NCBI RefSeq assembly: GCF_001457415.1
Contig: NZ_LN881723.1
Coordinates: 343,246-407,245, forward strand
Source: Gorillibacterium timonense
Lineage (GTDB): Bacteria > Bacillota > Bacilli > Paenibacillales > NBRC-103111
Reading direction: 5' to 3'
DNA length: 64,000 nt
Part shown: one piece after another, positions 10,201 through 17,945 of the stretch
Layout: each line of letters begins with the position of its first letter
How positions within the stretch are numbered: the stretch's first letter is position 1
Notes under the pieces: model-generated
Database searches by the model: none
Told to the model about the DNA's origin: nothing
Seen by the model: only the letters and a program-made list of their open reading frames with translations
Program-made: the position numbers and the translations under genes

Positions 10201-11021
10201 GGAGAATAAAACAGGCCGAATTCATCCGGTTCGTCTCCTGCCTGGTAAGGACGATCCAAGGGCAGAGCGATCGTCATTTTCCGGGAATGGAGCGCAAGCC
10301 GGACGAGAACCCGCCGTTCCTGTGGAGTGAAGCCGTAGAAGCCGTCCACCCAAATCTCGGCTTCCTTCAGCCACGAAATCTGGCTCGCTCCTTCCGCAAG
10401 TCGGTCGAGAAAGGTCTCGCTATCCAGAAAACGCCCGGACAAGGTCCGGCGATAATCCCCGTACAAGAGAGAGAGCTCGCCCAGCTTCTCGGTGAGGCGG
10501 TCGCTGCCCGAAGGCGCCAGCTCGCTTATTGGTTCGGCTTCTTGCCGTTCATCCAATGATGGTCCTTCCGGGTCGTCCATCAGCCTTCTAGCAGCGGCGC
10601 TCAGTTGCTCCGAAGCGATCAGATTCCGCTGCAAATCCTTGAATAGTCCATTCAACGACTGCGCCACGCCGAGCTTGCCAGGAGGCTGCCGAAACACCCG
10701 CAGCTCCTGTTCATGCTGATGGAGAAGGCGCTCCAGCAGCATCGTCTTGCCGAGGTCGCTCACCGGCACGCCCGCCGTTCCTCCCAGCTCCTGCATAGCC
10801 CGCCAAGCGAGACGGCGAAAGCTGAATACCTGCGCCCGCATATAGCCGGCTACTCCGGGCAGCGCGAGCAAAGCTTGCTCCGCCTGAAACGTCGCCTGCT
10901 CCGGAACAAGCAGAAGAAGTGGCCCGCCTTCTGGGTCGCTCCTCAGCCGTTCTCCGATCTCGCCCAGACAATGGGCCGTCTTGCCGCTCCCGGCACGTCC
11001 AATCACAACTTGCAATGGCAT
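7275..11021 (-). CDS. addB: AddB, ATP-dependent nuclease subunit B
   Basis: Second subunit of the AddAB helicase-nuclease; the family recognises Chi-like sites and holds the 5'-strand nuclease. The Walker A motif GRAGSGKT is at residues 8-15. The C-terminal half carries RVIDYKSS (nuclease active site). The iron-sulphur ligands are one Cys in FVACPFSHFAS and three in CDYCPYLAVC. The start MPLQVVIGRAG at 11021 is preferred because it matches the family N-terminus and has GGGAG 9 nt upstream; a longer start at 11063 is possible. Length 1248 residues. It is the first gene of the addBA-sbcDC operon. Confidence 0.94.
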   Translation of the reverse strand: MPLQVVIGRAGSGKTAHCLGEIGERLRSDPEGGPLLLLVPEQATFQAEQALLALPGVAGYMRAQVFSFRRLAWRAMQELGGTAGVPVSDLGKTMLLERLLHQHEQELRVFRQPPGKLGVAQSLNGLFKDLQRNLIASEQLSAAARRLMDDPEGPSLDERQEAEPISELAPSGSDRLTEKLGELSLLYGDYRRTLSGRFLDSETFLDRLAEGASQISWLKEAEIWVDGFYGFTPQERRVLVRLALHSRKMTIALPLDRPYQAGDEPDEFGLFYSPAKAMAQLLQKADEAGVEIADPLVLPSDAMPRFRRSPMLAHLERTFEDRAAARRIVYPESRFGSDIVMAAAVNRRAEVEGCAREIVRLSRDEGRRYREMAIRVRRMDEYADLIQQVFTSFGIPHFLDERRPVLHHPLMEFIRSAQEVVIRDWPYEAVFRCVKTDFLLGNGTGPLEGGVSTIKGEKEGREAGEGQLSFFEEEEAAAALDPSALPHLDRRGVDLLENYVLARGIAGSRWKDDRYWELYVPLPLDEEEEAVPREATEAEKARHGLIKGNRDHILLRFAEFERLTKKAKTVREHASALYTLLTSCGVPEKLQSWSDEALRAGEPEKAQEHVQLWDKVIELFDELVELMGDEELDAELFARLVDTGLESLCLGLVPPALDQVLVGSMDRTRSEQKWIVFILGANEGVLPAKPEEDGIWSDAERLRLTDAGLELPGGARRRLLDEQLLLYTGLTSPSDRLWLSYTLADDEGKALLPSEIIRQLGAVFPLARENERLLYAAPPAAASNEETLSYLTHPDRALSDLGVYLQEGLEGQQVPEVWQDVYRWLDGSHRSDLALIQSSLTYGIGQERLDSLTAKELYGDVLRASVSRMERFVACPFSHFASHGLRLKERRLFRLEAPDIGQLFHAALSQVVRELNADGLNWSDLPMERVKEKASQAVDRIIPRLQGEILLSNNRYRYIARKLKEIVTRASAVVAEHARGNGFYPVELELAFGPGEKLPPLVFPLNSGGRMEIAGRIDRVDRADGEKGMYLRVIDYKSSARSLDLTELYSGLSLQMLTYLDVVVSHSERWLGQKAIPAGVLYFHVHNPLLSMPGRLDPETAEAELRRRFKMKGLLLADKESLGLMDAALQADSGASDILPVAIKKDGTFRKGASVASEDQWSLLQKHVRGSVKQIGSQIAAGVANVEPYKLGRKTACDYCPYLAVCQMDTGVPGGEFRTLPAYGSDAVWSALERSAGKPEQADKEAKS

Positions 11022-11119
11022 TCCATCCCGCTCCCAACCTTGCCGCATTCTCGATTCTTTCATTTTAGCATAAAACGTCGAACCAAGCTCGCAAAAAAGG
11101 GAGCAAATGTTCTTATCCC

Positions 11120-12175
11120 CTATATGGATTTGATAAAGCCTTCAAGAGGCTTCAGCAGCTTCGAACGATCCAGCTCGTAATAGAACCGGTTGTCCGTTCG
11201 GGTAAAGCTAACCACACCGATTTGTTGAAGAAACCCCATATGATAGGAAACGGTTGGCGGCGAAATATTCAAGGCTTCTGCCAGCTCCTGTCCAAACCAA
11301 GGGCGCTCAGCCAGGCGTCGGATAATCGCGATTCGGTTGACATCTGATAAAACCTTAAAAAACTGAGCCTGTCTTTCTACAGCCGCTAAGTCATCGTACA
11401 AACGATCCGAATAGATCCCTAGGACAAACCAATCCGCTAAGTCTTCCTGATAAGAAGAATAAGCATGGCAGCTCACATATTTGAAAAAGCTCAAATGAAG
11501 GATATATCCCTTCGGATGGTCCAATAAGCGATCGATATTCAAATATTGGCTGACAACCAGCTCAGGCTTTTCCTCCAGCAGATCATCGTATTTGGGCTTT
11601 TCCGCTTCGATCGCCTGCAGGATATCCGCTTCAAACGGGGCAAACCCGACGGCATAAAATCGACTCACTAACAAAAGAAATCGCTGCTTGATCTCCTCCG
11701 GATTATCCACTGCTTCAATGACCCTACTCCTTCTCTTCTCGTCTTGAAACCTCGTTTCACCGAGAAGCTGTAAGAGCTTATGCCGATTTCCTAACAGTTC
11801 TTTGTAAGCGGGAGTCTCTTTTTCCGGCAATGTATTCTTACAGACGCTTTCGATGATTTTCCAAACCAAATCATCCGCGGAGTCCCTTTGAACCTGCTCT
11901 ATGATTTCGCTTACCTTATTTATCGTTGGGTTACGGACTATGTATTTATACAGGATAAACCCGCATCCGCTTGCATCAAAAAAGTAGGTCATTTCCTGCA
12001 AGAGGTACTGCGATAGTCTCTTCTTCATTTCCTGAAGGATACCGGTTATTTGATCATTGGGCTCCAGGTCAAAGGCCCGGATCATCTCGATAAAGCCCTT
12101 ATCCGTCCCCACCGCAAACAGGGAATATAAAAACTCCATCGGTGTGCTTATCCGAATCGCTATCGCTTTTTTCAT
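11120..12175 (-). CDS. ArsR-like winged-helix regulator with large N-terminal region
   Basis: The last 75 residues form a typical ArsR winged helix: a DVNRIAIIRRLAERPWFGQELAEALNISPPTVSYHMGFL-like helix-turn-helix followed by a wing with RTDNRFYYEL. The first 270 residues are unrecognised and resemble the extended Paenibacillus/Bacillus ArsR-like regulators, in which this part may sense a ligand. No metal-binding Cys cluster is visible. The start at 12175 is chosen because a GGTGGGG stretch precedes it; an ATG or longer start 20-70 bp upstream is possible. It is divergent from the nucleotidyltransferase remnant and PfkB gene, and two direct repeats lie in the shared promoter region. Confidence 0.75.
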   Translation of the reverse strand: MKKAIAIRISTPMEFLYSLFAVGTDKGFIEMIRAFDLEPNDQITGILQEMKKRLSQYLLQEMTYFFDASGCGFILYKYIVRNPTINKVSEIIEQVQRDSADDLVWKIIESVCKNTLPEKETPAYKELLGNRHKLLQLLGETRFQDEKRRSRVIEAVDNPEEIKQRFLLLVSRFYAVGFAPFEADILQAIEAEKPKYDDLLEEKPELVVSQYLNIDRLLDHPKGYILHLSFFKYVSCHAYSSYQEDLADWFVLGIYSDRLYDDLAAVERQAQFFKVLSDVNRIAIIRRLAERPWFGQELAEALNISPPTVSYHMGFLQQIGVVSFTRTDNRFYYELDRSKLLKPLEGFIKSI

Positions 12176-12266
12176 GGAAACCAGCCCCACCATTCCTGAT
12201 TTGAATTCGATGAACATCCAATTCATCATACAAAAACTTTTCAAATCAAGTCAATGTATTAAATAA

Positions 12267-12308
12267 TTATCTAATCTATATTGATTTCATGTTTATCTAA
12301 TGTATAAT
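12267..12308 (+). promoter_or_regulatory. Promoter with direct-repeat operator candidate
   Basis: A -35 TTGATT (12281-12286), 16-nt spacer and a perfect -10 TATAAT (12303-12308) precede the plus-strand genes. Two 14-bp direct repeats, TTATCTAATCTATA (12267-12280) and TTATCTAATGTATA (12293-12306), bracket the -35 and overlap the -10. Their position between the promoter and the divergent ArsR-like gene suggests an operator for that regulator. This is inference. Confidence 0.55.
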
Positions 12309-12341
12309 CGGTTTGTATCCTCATCCGAAAGGAGTGGCAGC

Positions 12342-12625
12342 ATGATCCCCAAAGAACGTTTACTAGAACGGTTGGATGCCATCGGACAGAGCCTGAACAA
12401 GAATGATCAAGCCCGGCTGCGTAGCGCGTTTTATCGATCAATTGGACTGGAGCTAGATTTCCCGACTTCTCTGTCCATTTAGGTGAGATGCTGCAGGGAT
12501 ACCATAAGCTTCCTCAATCCGCACTCCGAATATTGAATTATTTAGAAAGCATCTATCCGGTAAATCAGAAGCTATCTCAAACGATCAAAGAGTTAGCCTT
12601 ACGATTGGGAGCAGCTCAATCTTAA
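12342..12625 (+). pseudogene. Decayed aminoglycoside-type nucleotidyltransferase (centre deleted, frameshifted)
   Basis: Starts well: AAAGGAG, then ATG at 12342, reading MIPKERLLERLDAIGQSLNKNDQA, which resembles the N-terminus of a Paenibacillus nucleotidyltransferase-like family. The next residues, RLRSAFYRSIGLE, already resemble the C-terminal third of that family, so the central catalytic part appears deleted. The frame stops at 12482. A second frame from about 12451 continues as PDFSVHLGEMLQGY...LRILNYLESIYPVNQKLSQTIKEL and stops at 12625, matching the family's C-terminus. So there is an internal deletion plus a frameshift near 12455. Family assignment rests on remembered sequence patterns only. 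Confidence 0.6.
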
Positions 12626-12642
12626 CTAGGGAGGATACAACC

Positions 12643-13533
12643 ATGTTGAACGTGCTCATTTTAGGCGGCACAACCTACGATTCGATTATTTCCTTGCCCC
12701 AGCTTCCTCAGCTAAAGTCACATACCATTCATTATGCTCCTTTTCACGAAACCATCGGCTCAACGGGCGCGGGCAAAGCGCTCAATTTGCATAAGCTCGA
12801 CGTGCCTTGCTTCTTACATTCCATTATCGGGGACGATCTCTATGGTCAACTCATTAAGGAGGCTCTTGAACAGTCGGGAGTAGACTTTCGCTACGATCTT
12901 GATCCACAAGGTACCGAGCGTCATGTTAATATCATGGATCAGCAAGGGAATCGAATTTCGATTTTTGTGACTCAGTCCTCTTCGAATCCACCGCTAGATA
13001 TGATCAAGCTAGAAGAACTCATTCGTCAATGCGATCTCGTCGTTCTAAACATTATCGGGTATACGAAAGCATTGATCAGCCTCTGTCAGAAATACAAGAA
13101 ACCCATCTGGACCGATTTACATGATTATGACGGGATAAACAGCTATCATGAGGAGTATATCGAAGCAGCCGACTCTATATTTCTAAGCTCCGATCAGTTG
13201 ACTGACTATCGAAAGGTCATGGCAGATCTTCAACATCGAGGCAAGAAGCTGGTGGTATGTACCCATGGGAAAAAGGGAGCGACTTACTTAAGCGAAGATG
13301 GTGTATGGGGAGATATCGACATTATTGAGGATTACACCTTAACGGATGCGAATGGCGCTGGCGACAGTTTCTTCTCTGGCTTTCTGTACGGATACTTGCG
13401 TAATCGAACCCTAGAGGAATGTATGCGCTTAGCCACGATCTGTGCTGGCTTGTGCATCACAGCGAAGGAGCTCGTCTATCCGAATTTGAACGAACAGCTC
13501 TTGCTGCAGGAGTATGCTAAACACTTCGGTTGA
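12643..13533 (+). CDS. PfkB-family sugar/nucleoside kinase
   Basis: Ribokinase-like kinase of 296 residues. It opens with MLNVLILGGTTYDSI and carries the Gly-rich substrate region GSTGAGKALNLHKL at about residue 40. The PfkB signature DANGAGDSFFSGFL is near residue 237, with the anion hole GAGD and catalytic Asp intact. The substrate cannot be told from sequence; the closest subfamily feel is ribokinase/adenosine kinase-like. GGGAGG lies upstream of the start. It sits 17 bp after the nucleotidyltransferase remnant and probably shares its promoter. Codon use is AT-richer than the surrounding core genes. Confidence 0.85.
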   Translation: MLNVLILGGTTYDSIISLPQLPQLKSHTIHYAPFHETIGSTGAGKALNLHKLDVPCFLHSIIGDDLYGQLIKEALEQSGVDFRYDLDPQGTERHVNIMDQQGNRISIFVTQSSSNPPLDMIKLEELIRQCDLVVLNIIGYTKALISLCQKYKKPIWTDLHDYDGINSYHEEYIEAADSIFLSSDQLTDYRKVMADLQHRGKKLVVCTHGKKGATYLSEDGVWGDIDIIEDYTLTDANGAGDSFFSGFLYGYLRNRTLEECMRLATICAGLCITAKELVYPNLNEQLLLQEYAKHFG

Positions 13534-13625
13534 AAAATGGATCCATCATTCTATTGACGGTCAATATTGAAATTATTTACAATCGCAAAGGTGCAACATT
13601 TCACATATGATGAGGGGGTTGTTCT

Positions 13626-13994
13626 ATGCATAATGTGGGGATATTTGTTGAAGACATGAAAAAGATGGTTTCGTTTTATACCGATATTTTGAACTTCGAA
13701 ACGGATTGGGACGGTGGACTGTTTGCCAGTTTCAAAAAAGGCAATGATGGATTATTTATGTATGATCGAAAAGATTTCGCAAAGTCCATTGGTGTAACGT
13801 ATTATCCGCCAAGCGGAATTAATCTTACGATGGAGATGTACCTGACCTTTGCCACACCTGAGCTTGATCAAGAATATGAACGGTTGAAAAACCTCCAAGT
13901 CAGGATCGTAACCGAGTTGGCCACTCAGCCATGGGGTCAGAGAAACTTCTTTATTGCAGACCCTGAGGGGAATCTTATCGAAATCGGAGATTAA
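13626..13994 (+). CDS. VOC-family (glyoxalase/bleomycin resistance-like) protein
   Basis: A 122-residue single-module vicinal-oxygen-chelate protein. It begins MHNVGIFVEDMKKMVSFYTDIL, the usual beta-alpha opening with a possible metal-ligand His at residue 2, and ends FFIADPEGNLIEIGD, the usual closing strand with a Glu ligand. The substrate is unknown; such proteins act as lyases, dioxygenases or drug-binding proteins. GAGGGGG precedes the ATG. It lies 92 bp after the PfkB gene. Confidence 0.8.
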   Translation: MHNVGIFVEDMKKMVSFYTDILNFETDWDGGLFASFKKGNDGLFMYDRKDFAKSIGVTYYPPSGINLTMEMYLTFATPELDQEYERLKNLQVRIVTELATQPWGQRNFFIADPEGNLIEIGD

Positions 13995-14209
13995 TAATTC
14001 GCCTTACATTCATGAACCCAAGAGGCTTAATCGTCGTCAGTACCGGGCAATTCCGCCCTTACCCTCGAAGAATTACCTGTCTGATTTCAGCTTCTACGAT
14101 TCCCATTTGGCAGACCATTGAACATCTGATTTCGATATAAATTTGGTCTCTAAAAACGAGTTCCTGATGCACCTGGAATTTACTGATCAAACAGAAAACT
14201 AGGTATATC

Positions 14210-14863
14210 TTATCTGGGAGCTTCTAATTCCTTTCGTAACTCTATCGCTTCTCTATCTTGTTCGTTTAATTCGATATATTGATTTAAATAAATAATTGCT
14301 TCTGTATATCTATTTGAATCGATATAAATTTGTGACAAATTCCAATATGCCAAGCTTTCTTTCGAATCAAGAGTTAGCACCCTTTCAAAAAGACTCTTGG
14401 CTTCTTCTTTATGATCGAGCCGATATTCAACTACTCCATAATTAAGAAGGGTTCCCGATTGATTTGGGTCAATTTCTAAGGATTTTTTATAGGCTTCTCT
14501 AGCCCGGTCCAAGTCTCCCTGCCTTTCATGAAACAGACCTAAGTAATATAAAGTATCCTCGTTTTCAATATGTAATTCGAGAGATCTGTCCAAAAGCTCT
14601 TTCGCCTTTAAATCATTCCCTTGTTTCATATAGATTCTGCTCTTATTGGTATAGAGTCTTTCCCACACCGGTTCTAGCGAAATTGCCTTATCAAGCCAAT
14701 GATGCGCCGCTTCGTAATTGCCCAGTTGCATCTCACAACAACCTAAGTAATTCATGCTATCGATTAGGTCTATCCCCAAATCAATACACTCTCTAAACAC
14801 ATTAGCGGCCTCTGAAAATTTTCCATCCGAGTATAATTGATCCCCTTTGTCATAAGGTTTCAT
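14210..14863 (-). CDS. TPR-repeat protein
   Basis: A 217-residue soluble protein made almost wholly of tetratricopeptide repeats; examples are the helices around NYLGCCEMQLGNYEAAHHWL, YYLGLFHERQGDLDRAREAY and AYWNLSQIYIDSNRYTEAIIYL. The repeats sit about every 34 residues and there is no signal peptide. TPR proteins are binding scaffolds and the partner here is not evident. AGGGGA precedes the start. It is AT-rich, like its neighbours. Confidence 0.85.
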   Translation of the reverse strand: MKPYDKGDQLYSDGKFSEAANVFRECIDLGIDLIDSMNYLGCCEMQLGNYEAAHHWLDKAISLEPVWERLYTNKSRIYMKQGNDLKAKELLDRSLELHIENEDTLYYLGLFHERQGDLDRAREAYKKSLEIDPNQSGTLLNYGVVEYRLDHKEEAKSLFERVLTLDSKESLAYWNLSQIYIDSNRYTEAIIYLNQYIELNEQDREAIELRKELEAPR

Positions 14864-14972
14864 GTTAATCCCCTACCTTTTTATGGAAACCGCTGATCTG
14901 TTGAACAATAGCAATACGATTCGGGAGAATGGATTGCAGTTCCACTTTGAGTACGCTGCACTTTCTGTCTAC

Positions 14973-15674
14973 TTATCTATATACTCCTCTATAATTATCA
15001 GGCAATAATTCCGCTATTTTCTTCATTAAATAATTTATGGAATATTCTTCATATTCTTTTTTATCTTGTTCTTTTTCTCTCTTATGAATTTCAAATTGTT
15101 TTCCAATGTTGATATGAACATCTGCATCATGAAAGGTTTCCGCCCTCATATCTCCTTCTTTATTTATCGGCAACAGTTTTTCGGTCCCATATAATCCAAT
15201 AGGTACAATAGGAGCTCCTGTCATTCTTGCGATAAGAAGGATTCCTTTCTTCGCTTCGATCAAACTACTACCTCTACTTCTAGTTCCTTCTGGGAATATC
15301 AATAAGCTTTCCCCTTGCTTCACAAGCCTAATTATTTTCTCGAGACCCTCTTTATCAGCAGTATTGGGTTTAATCGTTGTCGTTTTTATTACATGAACCC
15401 CAATACTTGTAACAGCATGATTTGACAGTTTTTCACCTGCTACAAAAGTGGGATCAATCTCTTTTAAAGCCTTGTCTAAAACCAATCCATCCGAATTGCT
15501 TAAATGATTACATATAAAAATCGTGGGTGTTATGATTCCCTTTAAGTTTTCACTACCTTCTATGGTTATATGGGCATATTTTTTTAAGTAGTGATCTACA
15601 ATTTTTTTAGATAGGTAGGTAACCAATCTATCCGGTAAACGATTGATCATTTTTGCCGCTGTAGTGGATATCAT
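14973..15674 (-). CDS. Lysophospholipid acyltransferase family protein (PlsC-like)
   Basis: Probable 1-acylglycerol-phosphate-type acyltransferase acting at the membrane. The catalytic NHX4D motif is present as NHLSNSDG (about residue 60), followed by the substrate motif FPEGTRSRGS (about residue 130) and the IVPIGLYG motif (about residue 160). Length 233 residues. A clear GGAGGAG lies 7 nt before the ATG. It is probably an accessory rather than the housekeeping plsC, given the AT-rich setting between a TPR gene and a decayed GNAT gene. Confidence 0.85.
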   Translation of the reverse strand: MISTTAAKMINRLPDRLVTYLSKKIVDHYLKKYAHITIEGSENLKGIITPTIFICNHLSNSDGLVLDKALKEIDPTFVAGEKLSNHAVTSIGVHVIKTTTIKPNTADKEGLEKIIRLVKQGESLLIFPEGTRSRGSSLIEAKKGILLIARMTGAPIVPIGLYGTEKLLPINKEGDMRAETFHDADVHINIGKQFEIHKREKEQDKKEYEEYSINYLMKKIAELLPDNYRGVYR

Positions 15675-15760
15675 TTGCTTACTCCTCCAGAATATTTATA
15701 CTCGATCAAGCAGTCGAACCCATGAGAACAGATGGCTCCACCACATGGTCTCGCGTAGGA

Positions 15761-15945
15761 TTAGTCCTCTTGATCATTTACGATAAACTTGTAGAGTCCT
15801 GTTCCTGGTCATTATGGATTTCATTCAACCATTCTTGAGGATCGCCGAACCATTTTATTATGTGCGGCTTGTTTAACCATTCTTCAACAAGTGAAATATC
15901 GTTACTTGATAATCTCCGAAGATAAACAGGAATCCCTTTATCCAT
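15761..15945 (-). pseudogene. Decayed GNAT acetyltransferase (centre deleted, frameshifted)
   Basis: GGAGGG precedes an ATG at 15945. The first 40 residues, with YLRRLSSNDISLVEEWLNKP and WFGDPQEWLNEI, match the N-terminus of aminoglycoside 6'-acetyltransferase-like GNAT proteins. The frame then stops after ten unrelated residues (about 15778). In another frame the same stretch reads GTGLYKFIVNDQED and stops at 15761, which looks like the family's C-terminal end (TGLYK). The acetyl-CoA binding core is missing. This is an internal deletion with frameshift, the same style of decay as the nucleotidyltransferase remnant at 12342. Confidence 0.6.
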
Positions 15946-16121
15946 GTGAAGCCCTCCATTTTTAATCCAATATATCATACAAATGGATGACTTTAGCACA
16001 AAAATCCACCCGCAAGCTCCACAGCTCACAGGTAGATTCTAACATTCCTTATCCTCATTTCGATATCCAATTCTACGAACGGTGGCGGGTACGAAAAAGG
16101 AGGGGGATGCCCCCTCAAAAC

Positions 16122-16661
16122 TTAAATCAGATGGACCAACAGGTCCGGAACAACCATCGCTACAGCTACCGCATAAACCGCATCAAGCCAAACGACGGAA
16201 CCGATTGCGCCGACATAAACCAGCAATATGAATGGAGCCGAGATCACCTTGGGCAGGATGCCAACTTTTTTATTTTTCAAGATACCGCTCACCATCACCT
16301 TGGCATCTCCCGTGCTTGGAAAGGCGTGCATCAGAATGGAAAAGCCGAGCCAAGCCAGAAGCAGTACGGAAAAATTGCTATAATCCTCGAAAGCAATTAC
16401 CTTGATCGATGCCGGTAAAACAATGATCATTCCCAGGAGCGTATTTACAAAGAAGGGTCCCATCGAGACGAGAAAAATCTTGCGCGGATCATCCGATGTT
16501 TCGTGGATGACATACCCGCAAGGATTGCCCACTCGGAAGTATTTAACTTCATAAACCTTCAGCTTGCACAGGTAACAGAAGATTTGATGGGCCAGCTCGT
16601 GCACGATCACTCCAGGAAAGGTAATGATCGAAAGGATGAGTCCGAGTCCAGGTATTAACAT
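16122..16661 (-). CDS. Membrane zinc metalloprotease-like protein
   Basis: A 179-residue integral membrane protein with about four hydrophobic segments. The first contains VIVHELAHQIFC, a zinc-binding HEXXH motif. A second candidate metal-ligand motif, STGDAKVM, lies after the third segment, an arrangement like DUF3267 or site-2-protease-type proteins. The substrate is unknown. It starts 11 bp after the upstream TPR membrane protein, so the two are probably an operon. Confidence 0.7.
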   Translation of the reverse strand: MLIPGLGLILSIITFPGVIVHELAHQIFCYLCKLKVYEVKYFRVGNPCGYVIHETSDDPRKIFLVSMGPFFVNTLLGMIIVLPASIKVIAFEDYSNFSVLLLAWLGFSILMHAFPSTGDAKVMVSGILKNKKVGILPKVISAPFILLVYVGAIGSVVWLDAVYAVAVAMVVPDLLVHLI

Positions 16662-16671
16662 ATCTTTAAAC

Positions 16672-17682
16672 CTACTTCCCTACGTAATAGTCTCGGAGAG
16701 TCATCTCGCCATTCAGAAAACGGGTGATGCTCTCGTCCAAGGGTTGGCCGCTGCTCTCTAATTCTTTCTTGATCTCCTGTGCTTCCTGCAATTTCCCATT
16801 GGCATACAACGCGACCGCGTAGGTATCTCGGATATAGATGCCTTCCGGATTTATTCGGTATGCCTCTTCTGCGTATTGCAGCCCTTGTGGAAGATCGCCT
16901 TCGACCAATGAGATCGTTGACAGGGCGCGAAGAGCCCCGGTATCCCGTTTATCCTTATGCAAGGCTTCTTGACCGTAACGGGAGGCCTGTTGCATGTCAT
17001 CGAGCTTTCTGTTCATGATGCTAAGCCGCACGCGGACATCCCCTTGCTCGGGATCGATAGCGTAGCATTTTTGCAGGTAGTCCCTGGCAGTCGTTGCATC
17101 CGGCTCTATGGCTCCGAGCGTATAGTAGAGATAGGCCTGATCCAAATCGGTTTGGTCGAGCAGTTGGATCAATTGCTTCTTCATCCCCTTGCGAGCAGCT
17201 TCATCGGCTGGATTTTGACTGGGGGAGGCTTCCACAATCTTCTGCACGGCATCATAAGAACGATAAAACCGCTCCAGCTGCTCGGTATACCGGGTAATTT
17301 TGTCGTAGTCCTCCTTGCCAAGCTTTTCCCCCACCAAATGGTTGTCAATGGTTGCAGCGGCTGTATCATAGTAACCGACTTTCATAGACAGATCGACCAG
17401 CTCAACCATGATCTCCGAGGAACGCGGATACTTCTCCGCGAGCTCCGACAAATCTCCGATGGCAGAAGAAGTCTCTCCTTTTGCTAGGCGTTCCTCCGCC
17501 ATTATGTAAACCTGATAGTCCTTGAGCACCTTTGGAAACTGGAACATGCAGATCACGTATAAGACCGCGACAAGGACCAACAACCCCACAACCTTAAGAG
17601 GGACATGGAATTTTAACGGTTCCCCATATGGGTTCTCCGTTCCTTCCGTTATTTCGTATAAAGCTTCTTCTTTGTCGTTCAT
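16672..17682 (-). CDS. Membrane-anchored TPR protein
   Basis: An N-terminal cytoplasmic segment of about 28 residues is followed by one transmembrane helix (residues about 29-49, VPLKVVGLLVLVAVLYVICM). The remaining 280 residues are helical repeats of TPR type, with clear ones in the C-terminal half. Two ATGs are adjacent; the second (17682) has better spacing from GGGGAG. Function is unknown. With the metalloprotease-like gene directly downstream, a role in organising a membrane complex is possible but unproven. Confidence 0.75.
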   Translation of the reverse strand: MNDKEEALYEITEGTENPYGEPLKFHVPLKVVGLLVLVAVLYVICMFQFPKVLKDYQVYIMAEERLAKGETSSAIGDLSELAEKYPRSSEIMVELVDLSMKVGYYDTAAATIDNHLVGEKLGKEDYDKITRYTEQLERFYRSYDAVQKIVEASPSQNPADEAARKGMKKQLIQLLDQTDLDQAYLYYTLGAIEPDATTARDYLQKCYAIDPEQGDVRVRLSIMNRKLDDMQQASRYGQEALHKDKRDTGALRALSTISLVEGDLPQGLQYAEEAYRINPEGIYIRDTYAVALYANGKLQEAQEIKKELESSGQPLDESITRFLNGEMTLRDYYVGK

Positions 17683-17844
17683 CATTTCTCCCCTTTATCG
17701 CTGGTTTTGACGGTTCGAGCCTGGTACTGAATCCGACTCCTGTCGACAAATCGTACTAATCAATTGTGAAAAAGTATCCATGCCGACTGGATTATTGTAC
17801 TTTGTGATCTCTTCAAATGTTGTCGAATTTTGTAATAATGCTAC

Positions 17845-17912
17845 AAAAAAGCACCCCAGGCTTGATCTGAACCGCCACCGGGACGTTCAGCGTACGCTCT
17901 AAAGGGTGCTTA
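17845..17912 (-). terminator. Intrinsic terminator of the 23S methyltransferase-like gene
   Basis: On the minus strand AAGCACCC pairs with GGGTGCTT and is followed by a T-run. The long loop holds a second stem, CTGAAC with GTTCAG. Confidence 0.7.
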
Positions 17913-17945
17913 TCAGGTGTAGGACCTATCAACTTGTCAAACGAC

